DNA of 13,720 nt, taken from positions 1-13,720 of the forward strand of contig CAJMMH010000042.1 in the NCBI GenBank assembly GCA_905214365.1. Reading direction: 5' to 3'. Numbering within the stretch: position 1 is the first letter of the stretch; every line of letters begins with the position of its first letter. This document shows, piece by piece, positions 1 to 6,547 of this stretch. Below the pieces are notes generated by a model. It was not told where the DNA came from, ran no database searches, and saw nothing but the letters and a program-made list of their open reading frames with translations. The position numbers and the translations under genes were made by a program. The stretch comes from an uncultured bacterium. Its GTDB lineage: Bacteria > Bacillota > Clostridia > Lachnospirales > Lachnospiraceae.

Positions 1-54
1 CCGACAAAAAATCCTCTCGCAAAGCCAGGCACAACGAGATTCCGAGAGCACATT
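1..54 (+). repeat. Palindromic dispersed repeat, copy 1 (cut by the left window edge)
   Basis: Positions 1-54 match 11910-11963 at 52 of 54 bases, the two differences being transitions. A more diverged, inverted copy lies at 13667-13720. The conserved right end reads GAGATTCCGAGAGCACATT and the sequence diverges between copies right after it. In copy 2 this segment is one arm of a large imperfect palindrome, so the other arm of copy 1 should lie left of the window. The element sits just upstream of nfo. The similarity is seen directly; that it is a mobile or regulatory element is inference. Confidence 0.85.
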
Positions 55-102
55 ATGCGGGAAAGGAACGGACAGAGGGCAGCAGATGCGGAGGAAACAG
101 AA

Positions 103-951
103 TTGATTCAGATTGGAAATCATGTGACAACATCGAAGGGATATCGGGCAATGGGGCAGATTGAAGAGGCGCTTGGCGGCAATACGTTTGCGTTTTTTAC
201 AAGAAACCCGCGGAGCGGCAGAAAGAAGGAACCGGACGCGGCTGACGTTCAGGGACTGCGGGAATTTCTGAGAGAAAAGCAGTTCGGACGCCTGGTTGCT
301 CATGCGCCGTATACGATGAATGTCTGCGCGGCGAAGGAGGATATCCGGGAGTTTTCGCGGGAGATGCTGGCGTGGGATCTGCAGCTGATGGAGCAACTTC
401 CCGGCAATTTCTATAATTTCCATCCGGGATGTCATGTGGGACAGGGGGCGGAAGCGGGAATCGCGATGATTGCGGACGCGCTGAATGCGGCGATCCGGCC
501 GGAGCAGTCAACGATTGTCCTTTTGGAGACGATGGCGGGAAAGGGAAGCGAAGTCGGCGGCCGCTTTGAAGAACTGCGGGAGATTCTTGATCGGGTAACG
601 TGCGCGGATCGGATTGGTGTTTGCCTGGATACCTGCCATGTGTGGGATGCCGGGTATGATCTGGTCAGGCGTCCTGACGAGGTGCTGGCGGAATTTGACC
701 GGATTATCGGCCTGGAACGCCTGTATGCAGTGCATTTTAATGACAGTATGAATGACTGCGGATCGCATAAGGACAGGCATCAGAAGCTTGGAGAAGGGAA
801 AATCGGTCTGGAAGCGATGAAACAGATTGCACTTCATCCGGCGCTTCAGGGACGGCCGTTTATCCTGGAAACGCCGAATGATGACGCCGGGTATGAGAAG
901 GAAATCACTCTGGTTAAGTCATGGATGGAAAAAAGCGGAAGCAAAGAGTAA
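103..951 (+). CDS. nfo: Endonuclease IV (AP endonuclease)
   Basis: Apurinic/apyrimidinic endonuclease of base excision repair, which cleaves DNA 5' of abasic sites using a cluster of three metal ions in a TIM barrel. Counting from the TTG at 103, all nine expected metal ligands are present: H67 (AHAPY), H107 (FHPG), E142 (LLET), D176 and H179 (LDTCH), H211 (VHFND), D224 and H226 (KDRH), and E256 (LETP). The length of 282 residues is normal for the family. I chose TTG at 103 because a GGAGG at 90-94 lies 8 bases upstream and family proteins begin almost at IQIGNHV. An in-frame ATG at 55 would add 16 unconserved residues, has no clear ribosome binding site and abuts repeat copy 1. No promoter is visible, so it may lie in the repeat or left of the window. 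The arabinofuranosidase gene follows 99 bases later. Confidence 0.93.
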   Translation: MIQIGNHVTTSKGYRAMGQIEEALGGNTFAFFTRNPRSGRKKEPDAADVQGLREFLREKQFGRLVAHAPYTMNVCAAKEDIREFSREMLAWDLQLMEQLPGNFYNFHPGCHVGQGAEAGIAMIADALNAAIRPEQSTIVLLETMAGKGSEVGGRFEELREILDRVTCADRIGVCLDTCHVWDAGYDLVRRPDEVLAEFDRIIGLERLYAVHFNDSMNDCGSHKDRHQKLGEGKIGLEAMKQIALHPALQGRPFILETPNDDAGYEKEITLVKSWMEKSGSKE

Positions 952-1050
952 AAATACCGGATTTTTGTATGCAGCTGCAGATAGCTGCGGACTGCAGAGA
1001 AAGGCAGTTTCCGGCAGATAGCGGAACAGATAGTAAAGGGGGAACAGAAG

Positions 1051-2994
1051 ATGGAACTGAGAATTTCTGACAAGAAGAAGGCAGCAGTAAATCCGGGAAT
1101 GAACGGATTGTTTTTTGAGGATATCAACTACGCGGCAGACGGAGGTCTGTACGCGGAGATGATTGAGAACCGTTCATTTGAATTTGTCGAGGCATTTGGC
1201 GAAAAAGGAGATTACTATACCCAGTTTGACGGCGGTTATGGATGGAGCCTGTATCCGGCAGATGCGGACGCTTCGATTGCTGTTGTAAGCGGAAGCCCGT
1301 TGTGCGAGGAAAATCCGCATTATCTGCGTCTGACAGCGAAGACGGGCGGAGCAGGCTTTGCCAATCAGGCGTACAGCGGCATCTGCCTGAAGCATGGAAA
1401 GAAATATAACGTGCATTTTTACGCGCGTACGGTTTCCGGCGCGGGCGCGTTTCTGGTGCAGGTTGTAAAGGACGGTGTATGCGCGGCATCCGGGAAAGTA
1501 ACGGCGATTAGTCCGCGAGAAACAAAGCCAAACCACTGGGAAGAGTACCGGCTGACGCTGACGGCACAGACGGATGTGCGGGGGGCGCAGTTTGTGATTT
1601 TAGTGGAGGAAACGGGAATTGCCGAGTTTGATTTTATCTCTATGATGCCGGCCGATGCGGTAGAAGGCGTGTTCCGAAAGGACCTGTTTGAGCTGCTGAA
1701 GGATTTGAAGCCAGGCTTTGTCCGTTTTCCGGGCGGCTGTATCGTAGAAGGTAATACGCTGGCAAACCGTTACCGTTTCAAGGATACGCTGAAGCGTCCG
1801 GAGGCGAGAAAGAGCAACTGGAACCGCTGGGCAGTTCACGGCAACTGTGAGGAAAATGGGTATCACAGTCGGTTCGCACATTACAATCAGACCTACGGAC
1901 TGGGATACTATGAGTATTTTCTGCTGTGCGAGAAGATCGATGCAAAGCCGCTTCCGGTTATGAATGTCGGAATGGCGTGCCAGTATCAGTCGTATGAGTG
2001 GATTGATCTGAATGACAGCCGTTTCCAGGCATTTGTGCAGGATGCGCTGGATCTGATTTCGTTTGCCAATGACCCGGCGGACACCAGGTGGGGAAAAGTC
2101 CGCGCAGAGCTTGGCCATCCGGAGCCGTTCGGACTGGAGCTGCTTGGAATCGGTAATGAGCAGTGGCAGACAGAGGAAGCGGACTTCTTTTCTCGTTATG
2201 AAGCGTTTGAAAAAGCGATCCATGCAGTGTATCCGCAGATCCGCCTGATTGGTTCTGCCGGACCGGATGTTCATACAGAGCGTTATGCGGCGGCATGGGA
2301 CTTCTATGATCGGCATACGCAGAATCCGGATTTCGTTTACGCAGTAGATGAGCATTACTATATGAAACCGGAATGGTTCTTTGAGCATACGGACTTTTAT
2401 GACAGTTATCCGCGCAGCCGGAAGGTATTTTCCGGAGAGTACGCGGCACATCCGCAGGGACAGCACGAAGAAGGAAAAGCCAATATTCTGCGGGGTGCGC
2501 TTGCGGAAGCAGCGTTTCTGACCGGAGTGGAGCGTAATGCGGACGTTGTGCTTCTGAGCTCCTATGCGCCGTTATTTGCGCGGTGCGGATTTTCCCAGTG
2601 GCAGCCGGATCTGATCTGGTTTGACGAGGAAACCGCATACGGTACGCCGAGCTACTATGTGCAGAAGCTGTACAGCACCAACCAGGGAAGCGCGGTGCTG
2701 GATCTGCAGGGACATGAAAAGGAACTGGCGGCGCAGGGCATCTATGTCAATGCTGTGCTGGATGAAGCATCGGGAGAGATCATTGTAAAGCTGGTCAATG
2801 TGTCCGGAAAGACGATTCCGGTATCGTTTGCGCAGAACGGCAGGGCGTTGGAGATGGTAAGCGTGCAGCTGCTCGGCGGGACGGATCCGGAGAGCGGAAA
2901 CAGCCTGGAGCAGCCGGAAGCAGTCTGCATCCGGACGTCAGAGTGCGCGGATACGGTGGAAAATAATACGTTTGCTGTATATCGGCTGAATTAA
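1051..2994 (+). CDS. GH51 alpha-L-arabinofuranosidase
   Basis: Glycoside hydrolase expected to release terminal arabinofuranosyl units from arabinan or arabinoxylan oligosaccharides with retention of configuration. The 647 residues begin with the family's GLFFEDINYAADGGLYAEMIENRSFE stretch (about residues 19-44). A carbohydrate-binding-like beta domain follows (about 60-195), then the TIM barrel and a C-terminal beta domain. The acid/base is E370 in GIGNEQW and the nucleophile is E463 in FSGEYA; FVRFPGG at 223-229 is also typical. There is no signal peptide, so it probably acts in the cytoplasm on imported oligosaccharides. The ATG has an AAAGGGGG ribosome binding site about 8 bases upstream. 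No transporter or regulator of arabinose use lies next to it. The beta-propeller protein at 6548, possibly pectin-related, is the only other candidate polysaccharide gene here. The exact substrate cannot be told from sequence alone. Confidence 0.93.
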   Translation: MELRISDKKKAAVNPGMNGLFFEDINYAADGGLYAEMIENRSFEFVEAFGEKGDYYTQFDGGYGWSLYPADADASIAVVSGSPLCEENPHYLRLTAKTGGAGFANQAYSGICLKHGKKYNVHFYARTVSGAGAFLVQVVKDGVCAASGKVTAISPRETKPNHWEEYRLTLTAQTDVRGAQFVILVEETGIAEFDFISMMPADAVEGVFRKDLFELLKDLKPGFVRFPGGCIVEGNTLANRYRFKDTLKRPEARKSNWNRWAVHGNCEENGYHSRFAHYNQTYGLGYYEYFLLCEKIDAKPLPVMNVGMACQYQSYEWIDLNDSRFQAFVQDALDLISFANDPADTRWGKVRAELGHPEPFGLELLGIGNEQWQTEEADFFSRYEAFEKAIHAVYPQIRLIGSAGPDVHTERYAAAWDFYDRHTQNPDFVYAVDEHYYMKPEWFFEHTDFYDSYPRSRKVFSGEYAAHPQGQHEEGKANILRGALAEAAFLTGVERNADVVLLSSYAPLFARCGFSQWQPDLIWFDEETAYGTPSYYVQKLYSTNQGSAVLDLQGHEKELAAQGIYVNAVLDEASGEIIVKLVNVSGKTIPVSFAQNGRALEMVSVQLLGGTDPESGNSLEQPEAVCIRTSECADTVENNTFAVYRLN

Positions 2995-3017
2995 CACAAA
3001 TTTTATATGAAAAGATC

Positions 3018-3046
3018 TTGATTATTTGTGCTGGATGTGATAAATT
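3018..3046 (+). promoter_or_regulatory. Sigma-A promoter of the alcohol dehydrogenase gene
   Basis: TTGATT at 3018-3023 (-35) and TAAATT at 3041-3046 (-10) are separated by 17 bases. The -10 box is preceded by TGA, giving an extended TGnTAAATT element. The predicted start near 3053 falls inside the Rex-like operator, leaving an untranslated leader of about 65 bases. Confidence 0.65.
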
Positions 3047-3050
3047 ACTA

Positions 3051-3068
3051 TCGTTAGATAATTAACAA
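3051..3068. promoter_or_regulatory. Rex-like operator
   Basis: The 18 bases TCGTTAGATAATTAACAA match 12 of the 14 defined positions of the Firmicute Rex consensus TTGTTAANNNNTTAACAA. The right half-site is perfect and the left half-site has two mismatches. The site covers the predicted transcription start, where a bound repressor would block initiation. Rex senses the NADH/NAD+ ratio and commonly controls fermentative alcohol dehydrogenases in this group, so the placement fits. The match is seen; binding is inferred. Confidence 0.55.
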
Positions 3069-3119
3069 ACAAAGCTGTTGGTTAAATCGTGAGAAAATGA
3101 AGAAAGGAAGTAGTACATC

Positions 3120-4310
3120 ATGGCAAGATTTACGTTACCGAGAGATCTGTATCATGGAAAGGGAGCATTGGAGGCTCTGAAAACCTTAAAGGGCAAGAAA
3201 GCAATTGTTGTTGTCGGCGGCGGTTCTATGAAGCGCTTTGGTTTCCTGGATAAGGTTGTATCTTATCTGCAGGAAGCAGGCATGGAGGTTAAGCTGTTTG
3301 AAGGTGTTGAGCCGGATCCGTCCGTAGATACTGTTATGAGGGGTGCTGCTGCGATGACAGAGTTCGGACCGGACTGGATCGTATCCATCGGCGGAGGATC
3401 TCCGATTGACGCGGCAAAGGCAATGTGGGCATTTTATGAGTATCCGGATACTACGTTTGAAGCGCTCTGTATTCCGTTTAATTTCCCGACCCTGCGTACA
3501 AAGGCAAGGTTCTGCGCAATTCCATCAACCTCCGGTACGGCAACTGAGGTAACTGCGTTCTCAGTTATTACGGATTATAAGAAGGGTATCAAGTATCCGC
3601 TGGCTGACTTCAATATTACGCCGGATGTTGCGATTGTTGATCCGGAGCTGGCTGAGACAATGCCGAAGAAGCTGACCGCGCACACCGGAATGGATGCGAT
3701 GACCCACGCAATTGAGGCTTATGTTTCCACGCTGCACTGCGATTATACGGATCCGCTGGCTTTGCATGCGATCGAGATGATCAGCGAATATTTGATTCCG
3801 TCCTACAATGGAGATATGGAAGCGCGCGCAAAGATGCACAATGCGCAGTGCCTGGCGGGAATGGCATTCTCGAATGCGCTGCTTGGTATTGTTCATTCGA
3901 TGGCTCACAAGACCGGAGCTGCGTACAGCGGCGGACATATTGTACATGGATGCGCAAACGCAATGTATCTGCCAAAGGTAATCCGTTTCAACGCGGCTGA
4001 GCCGGAAGCTCAGAAGCGTTACGCGCAGATCGCAAGATTTCTTCATCTGGAAGGAAATACCGACGCGGAGCTGGTTGATGCGCTGATTGCTCATATCAAG
4101 GGTATGAACGCAAAGCTGGATATCCCGACCTGCATTAAGAATTATGAGGGCGGAATCATTGATGAGAAGGAGTTTATGGAGAAGCTTCCGACCGTTGCAG
4201 AGCTGGCAGTCGGCGATGCATGCACCGGCTCCAATCCGAGAAGCATCAATCCGGAGCAGATGGCAAAGCTGTTAAAGTGCTGCTATTATGATGAGGAAGT
4301 TAATTTCTGA
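3120..4310 (+). CDS. Iron-containing (group III) alcohol dehydrogenase
   Basis: NAD(P)H-dependent alcohol/aldehyde oxidoreductase, expected to reduce aldehydes such as acetaldehyde or butyraldehyde during fermentation. The 396 residues are about the family length. The N-terminal half binds the dinucleotide (VVVGGGS at 30-36, GGGSPIDAAK at 91-100). The C-terminal helical half carries the iron ligands D192 and H196 (GMDAMTH), H263 (MAHKTG) and H276 (HIVHG). PSTSGTATEVTAFSVI at 135-150 is a further family signature. AAAGGA lies about 10 bases before the ATG. It has its own promoter with a Rex-like operator and a terminator-like hairpin downstream, so it is probably monocistronic. It is rich in GTT, GCT and CTG codons, as highly expressed genes often are. 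Substrate and NADH versus NADPH preference cannot be fixed from sequence. Confidence 0.93.
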   Translation: MARFTLPRDLYHGKGALEALKTLKGKKAIVVVGGGSMKRFGFLDKVVSYLQEAGMEVKLFEGVEPDPSVDTVMRGAAAMTEFGPDWIVSIGGGSPIDAAKAMWAFYEYPDTTFEALCIPFNFPTLRTKARFCAIPSTSGTATEVTAFSVITDYKKGIKYPLADFNITPDVAIVDPELAETMPKKLTAHTGMDAMTHAIEAYVSTLHCDYTDPLALHAIEMISEYLIPSYNGDMEARAKMHNAQCLAGMAFSNALLGIVHSMAHKTGAAYSGGHIVHGCANAMYLPKVIRFNAAEPEAQKRYAQIARFLHLEGNTDAELVDALIAHIKGMNAKLDIPTCIKNYEGGIIDEKEFMEKLPTVAELAVGDACTGSNPRSINPEQMAKLLKCCYYDEEVNF

Positions 4311-4337
4311 TTAACCGGATAATCGCAGATAAACAGA

Positions 4338-4392
4338 GTCCCGTTTTCTGTACATATAGTATGTGTACAGGGAGCGGGGCTTTGCTGTTTTT
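4338..4392 (+). terminator. Terminator-like hairpin after the alcohol dehydrogenase gene
   Basis: CTGTACATA (4348-4356) pairs with TGTGTACAG (4362-4370) through nine pairs including one G-U, around a 5-base loop. An outer CCCG (4340-4343) pairs with CGGG (4375-4378). The T-rich run CTTTGCTGTTTTT follows. The internal loop and the interrupted T tract make it weaker than a textbook terminator. Confidence 0.5.
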
Positions 4393-4397
4393 AACCG

Positions 4398-4456
4398 AAT
4401 CAAGGAAGTCTCCTGCTTATTGCTTTTCGCAATTGAAGCAAGGGACTTCCTTGATT
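4398..4456. repeat. Long intergenic hairpin with a perfect 13-bp outer stem
   Basis: AATCAAGGAAGTC (4398-4410) is the exact reverse complement of GACTTCCTTGATT (4444-4456). Inside it, TGCTT pairs with AAGCA, and ATTGC with GCAAT around a TTTTC loop, so nearly the whole 59 bases fold into one rod. No T tract follows on either strand, so it is not an ordinary terminator. It could be a small palindromic repeat or a structured RNA. Confidence 0.7.
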
Positions 4457-4505
4457 TGTTAAAGTTCTGTCGGTATGATTCGTCTATTAATATTTTGGAA
4501 AATAC

Positions 4506-4533
4506 TTGACATATGCCGGAAACATGGTATAAT
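4506..4533 (+). promoter_or_regulatory. Consensus sigma-A promoter of the DUF134 gene
   Basis: Perfect TTGACA (4506-4511) and perfect TATAAT (4528-4533) separated by 16 bases, 44 bases upstream of the DUF134 start codon. The -35 box overlaps the left operator half described next, which suggests a strong promoter held under repression. Confidence 0.85.
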
Positions 4534-4555
4534 AAGCACATAACCGGCATATGTC
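4508..4555. promoter_or_regulatory. Paired inverted operator GACATATGCCGG / CCGGCATATGTC
   Basis: A 12-base sequence at 4508-4519 is repeated as its exact reverse complement at 4544-4555. One copy overlaps the -35 box and the other lies just after the transcription start. Each copy is itself nearly palindromic around CATATG, so each could hold a dimer. The two centres are 38 bp apart and bracket the promoter, an arrangement suited to repression by looping or by direct block. Autoregulation by the DUF134 protein is the simplest inference; another regulator is possible. Confidence 0.7.
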
Positions 4556-4576
4556 GGAAATAAAGGAGGCGGGTAC

Positions 4577-5008
4577 ATGGCAAGGCCCTGTAAAAAACGC
4601 CGGGTTTGCGCGGAACCGTTTCGCGTCTGTTTTGTGCCGTTGGAGCCGGACAGACAAAAAGGCTGCGCGGAGCGGCCTGAAACTGCAGGCAGTAGGAATG
4701 TGGATCATTTAGAAGAAAACCGGATTGTGATGACGGTCGATGAATTTGAGACGATTCGTCTGATTGACAGGGATGGTCTGACACAGGAAGAGTGCGCAAG
4801 GCAGATGAATGTGGCGCGGACAACGGTTCAGTCCATTTATGGCAGCGCAAGGAATAAGCTGGCGGTCTTTCTGACAGAAGGACACAAACTGTGTATTCAG
4901 GGCGGCGATTACTGTTTGTGCGGCGGCAGCCGGTCGGAGTGTCAAAAACAAAAGAAATGCTGTAAAAAGCATGAGAAATCGGCGCAGACTGAAATTCAGC
5001 AGAAATGA
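4577..5008 (+). CDS. UPF0251/DUF134 family DNA-binding regulator
   Basis: Predicted DNA-binding protein of 143 residues. The N-terminus MARPCKKRRVC is the usual UPF0251 opening. A helix-turn-helix related to sigma-70 region 4 covers about residues 52-98, including DEFETIRLIDRDGLTQEECA and NVARTTVQSIYGSARNKL. The tail is rich in cysteine (C106, C113, C115, C122, C128, C129), and with C5, C11, C18 and C30 it could bind a metal or an iron-sulfur cluster or act as a thiol switch. An AAAGGAGG site lies 7 bases before the ATG. The gene lies downstream of a consensus promoter with a paired operator and upstream of trxA/trxB. The physiological role of this family is not established to my knowledge; family membership is secure, while redox or metal sensing is inference. 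Confidence 0.85.
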   Translation: MARPCKKRRVCAEPFRVCFVPLEPDRQKGCAERPETAGSRNVDHLEENRIVMTVDEFETIRLIDRDGLTQEECARQMNVARTTVQSIYGSARNKLAVFLTEGHKLCIQGGDYCLCGGSRSECQKQKKCCKKHEKSAQTEIQQK

Positions 5009-5023
5009 AAATACTATAACATC

Positions 5024-5073
5024 CTCAGAAAATACTGAAAAAAACAGCACTGTTTTTTCGGTATCTTCTGGAG
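5024..5073. other. Hairpin between the DUF134 gene and trxA
   Basis: CTCAGAAAATACTGAA and the following A-run and CAG pair with CTG, a run of T and CGGTATCTTCTGGAG. This gives about 22 pairs with two single-base bulges and one mismatch around a tight loop. The T run is inside the stem rather than after it, so it is either a poor terminator or an RNA structure that separates expression of the regulator from that of trxA. Confidence 0.5.
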
Positions 5074-5107
5074 CTGCTAACTGAAGCATTGGAAAGGAGA
5101 ATTGATT

Positions 5108-5419
5108 ATGGCATTGGTTCATGTTACAACAGATAATTTTGAGACAGAGGTACTGAAGGCAGGGCAGCCGGTTCTGGTTGATTTCTGGGCAAGCTGGTGC
5201 GGCCCGTGCCGCATGCTGACTCCGATCATTGAGCAGCTGGCAGGGGAGCTGACAGATGTGAAGGTTGGAAAGATTAACGTTGATGAAGAGCCGGATCTGG
5301 CGGCCCGTTATGGCGTTATGTCGATTCCAACTGTGATTGTGTTTAAGAACGGAGAGGAAGCGGCGCGCTCCGTTGGATTCAAGCCGAAGAATGAGCTGCT
5401 GAAGCTTCTCGGCAAGTAA
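5108..5419 (+). CDS. trxA: Thioredoxin
   Basis: Small cytoplasmic dithiol protein that reduces protein disulfides and is recharged by thioredoxin reductase. The 103 residues are standard length. The active site WCGPC is at residues 30-34 (FWASWCGPC), and the cis-proline is P74 in SIPT. The start is ATG at 5108, with AAAGGAG about 9 bases upstream; a TTG two codons earlier is too close to that site. trxB follows 128 bases downstream on the same strand, with a GC-rich hairpin between. No strong promoter was seen directly upstream, so it may be read from the DUF134 promoter or from a weak promoter near 4989-5016. Confidence 0.96.
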   Translation: MALVHVTTDNFETEVLKAGQPVLVDFWASWCGPCRMLTPIIEQLAGELTDVKVGKINVDEEPDLAARYGVMSIPTVIVFKNGEEAARSVGFKPKNELLKLLGK

Positions 5420-5469
5420 TATTTGCGAAAGCAGATTGCAATAAGTCAGGTGAAAGCCGGAGTGATGAT

Positions 5470-5495
5470 GGCCTGCCAGAGAAATCCGGCAGGCC
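5470..5495. other. GC-rich hairpin between trxA and trxB
   Basis: GGCCTGCC (5470-5477) and GGCAGGCC (5488-5495) are exact reverse complements around a 10-base loop. No T tract follows, so readthrough is likely. It may stabilise the trxA end of a shared transcript or reduce trxB expression. Confidence 0.6.
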
Positions 5496-5547
5496 GTTGC
5501 TGTATCCGGGATGGAGAGCAAAAACAGAAAGGAAACAGTGGGACAGT

Positions 5548-6453
5548 ATGTACGATATCGCAATTGTAGGCGCGGGACCGGCCGGACTTTCAGCGGCAAT
5601 TTACGGAACACGCGCTGGAAAATCGGTTGTTGTATTTGAAGCGATGACTTACGGAGGTCAGATTGTAAATACGCCGGAGATTGAGAATTATCCGGGAATC
5701 CGGCAGATTTCCGGGTTTGATTTCGCGACAGGTCTTTATGAGCAGGCGACTGGGCTTGGAGCGGAAGTGGTTTACGAAAAAGTAACCGGGATTGAAGATA
5801 ACGGAAGTTATAAGCGTGTTCTTACAGAGTCCGGTTCTTACGAAGCGAGAAGTGTGATTCTTGCAACCGGAGCGAAAAACCGTCCGCTTGGACTGGACCA
5901 TGAGCAGGAGCTGATCGGAGCTGGCATTTCTTACTGCGCAACGTGCGACGGCGCGTTTTTTAAAGGAAAAGACGTGGCGGTTGTCGGCGGAGGAAGCACG
6001 GCGCTTGAAGACGCCGCATATCTGTGCGGATATTGTCGGACGGTGTATCTGGTTCACCGCCGCAGCCAGTTCCGTGGCGAAGAGGCAGTGGTGGAAAAAT
6101 TACGTCAGAAGCCGAATATTATCTTTGAGCTGGACAGCCGCGTGATCCGGCTGAATGGAGAATCACGCCTGGAGTCAATTGAAGTTGAACAAGTTCAGAC
6201 AGGGGAAATCCGTACAATTCCGGTAGACGGCCTGTTTGTCGCAATTGGACAGATGCCGGATAACCAGGCATTTTCTGATTTGGTAAATGTGGATGATGCC
6301 GGATATATCCGTGCAATGGAATCCTGCGAAACCAATGTTCCCGGTATCTTTACGGCGGGCGACTGCCGGACGAAGAAAGTGCGGCAGCTTGCGACCGCGG
6401 CGGCGGATGGAGCGGTTGCGGCGCTTGCAGCGTGTGATTATCTTTCTTTTTGA
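5548..6453 (+). CDS. trxB: Thioredoxin-disulfide reductase
   Basis: FAD-dependent reductase that passes electrons from NADPH to thioredoxin. The 301 residues match the low-molecular-weight bacterial type. The FAD dinucleotide fold starts at GAGPAG (8-13). The redox-active CATC is C130-C133 in SYCATCDG. The NADPH domain shows VVGGGST (145-151) and the HRRSQFR phosphate-binding motif (170-176), which favours NADPH over ferredoxin-dependent variants. FTAGD (268-272) contacts the flavin. Conserved MYDIAIVGAG at the N-terminus fixes the ATG at 5548, although the nearest Shine-Dalgarno (AAAGGA) is about 14 bases away. Its stop codon overlaps the -35 box of the next promoter. Confidence 0.95.
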   Translation: MYDIAIVGAGPAGLSAAIYGTRAGKSVVVFEAMTYGGQIVNTPEIENYPGIRQISGFDFATGLYEQATGLGAEVVYEKVTGIEDNGSYKRVLTESGSYEARSVILATGAKNRPLGLDHEQELIGAGISYCATCDGAFFKGKDVAVVGGGSTALEDAAYLCGYCRTVYLVHRRSQFRGEEAVVEKLRQKPNIIFELDSRVIRLNGESRLESIEVEQVQTGEIRTIPVDGLFVAIGQMPDNQAFSDLVNVDDAGYIRAMESCETNVPGIFTAGDCRTKKVRQLATAAADGAVAALAACDYLSF

Positions 6454-6478
6454 CAACGCGGAAAGGATGCGTTAAAAT
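6450..6478 (+). promoter_or_regulatory. Sigma-A promoter for the beta-propeller/patatin unit
   Basis: TTGACA (6450-6455) and TAAAAT (6473-6478) are separated by 17 bases. The -35 box includes the trxB stop codon. It lies 70 bases upstream of the beta-propeller start codon, so that two-gene unit can be expressed independently of trxB. Confidence 0.75.
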
Positions 6479-6547
6479 AATCAGAAAGCAGGACAGGAAA
6501 TTGCCTGCCAGAATCACATCGTGCGGGATGAAAGGGAGAAAAAGCAG

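Noticed and set aside
1..54. Repeat copies as CRISPR repeats
   Set aside because: Copies are kilobases apart, differ in orientation, have no regular spacers, and no cas gene is present.
975..1030. Near-repeated GCAGATAGC..GGA motifs and two CTGCAG sites between nfo and the arabinofuranosidase gene
   Set aside because: Short and imperfect; no consistent spacing and no stable structure with a T tract, so probably chance.
1600..2466. Long open frames on the minus strand within the arabinofuranosidase gene (also 1958-2638)
   Set aside because: They lie entirely opposite a gene with clear catalytic motifs, resemble no family and have no ribosome binding site; they are shadows of biased codon use.
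2995..3030. CACAAAT / ATTTGTG inverted repeat after the arabinofuranosidase stop as a terminator
   Set aside because: The stem is AT-rich, the loop is over 20 bases, there is no T tract, and it overlaps the alcohol dehydrogenase -35 box.
4709..5611. A 300-codon minus-strand frame spanning the DUF134 gene, trxA and the start of trxB
   Set aside because: It covers two confidently identified genes and a hairpin region, and its product has no recognisable domain.
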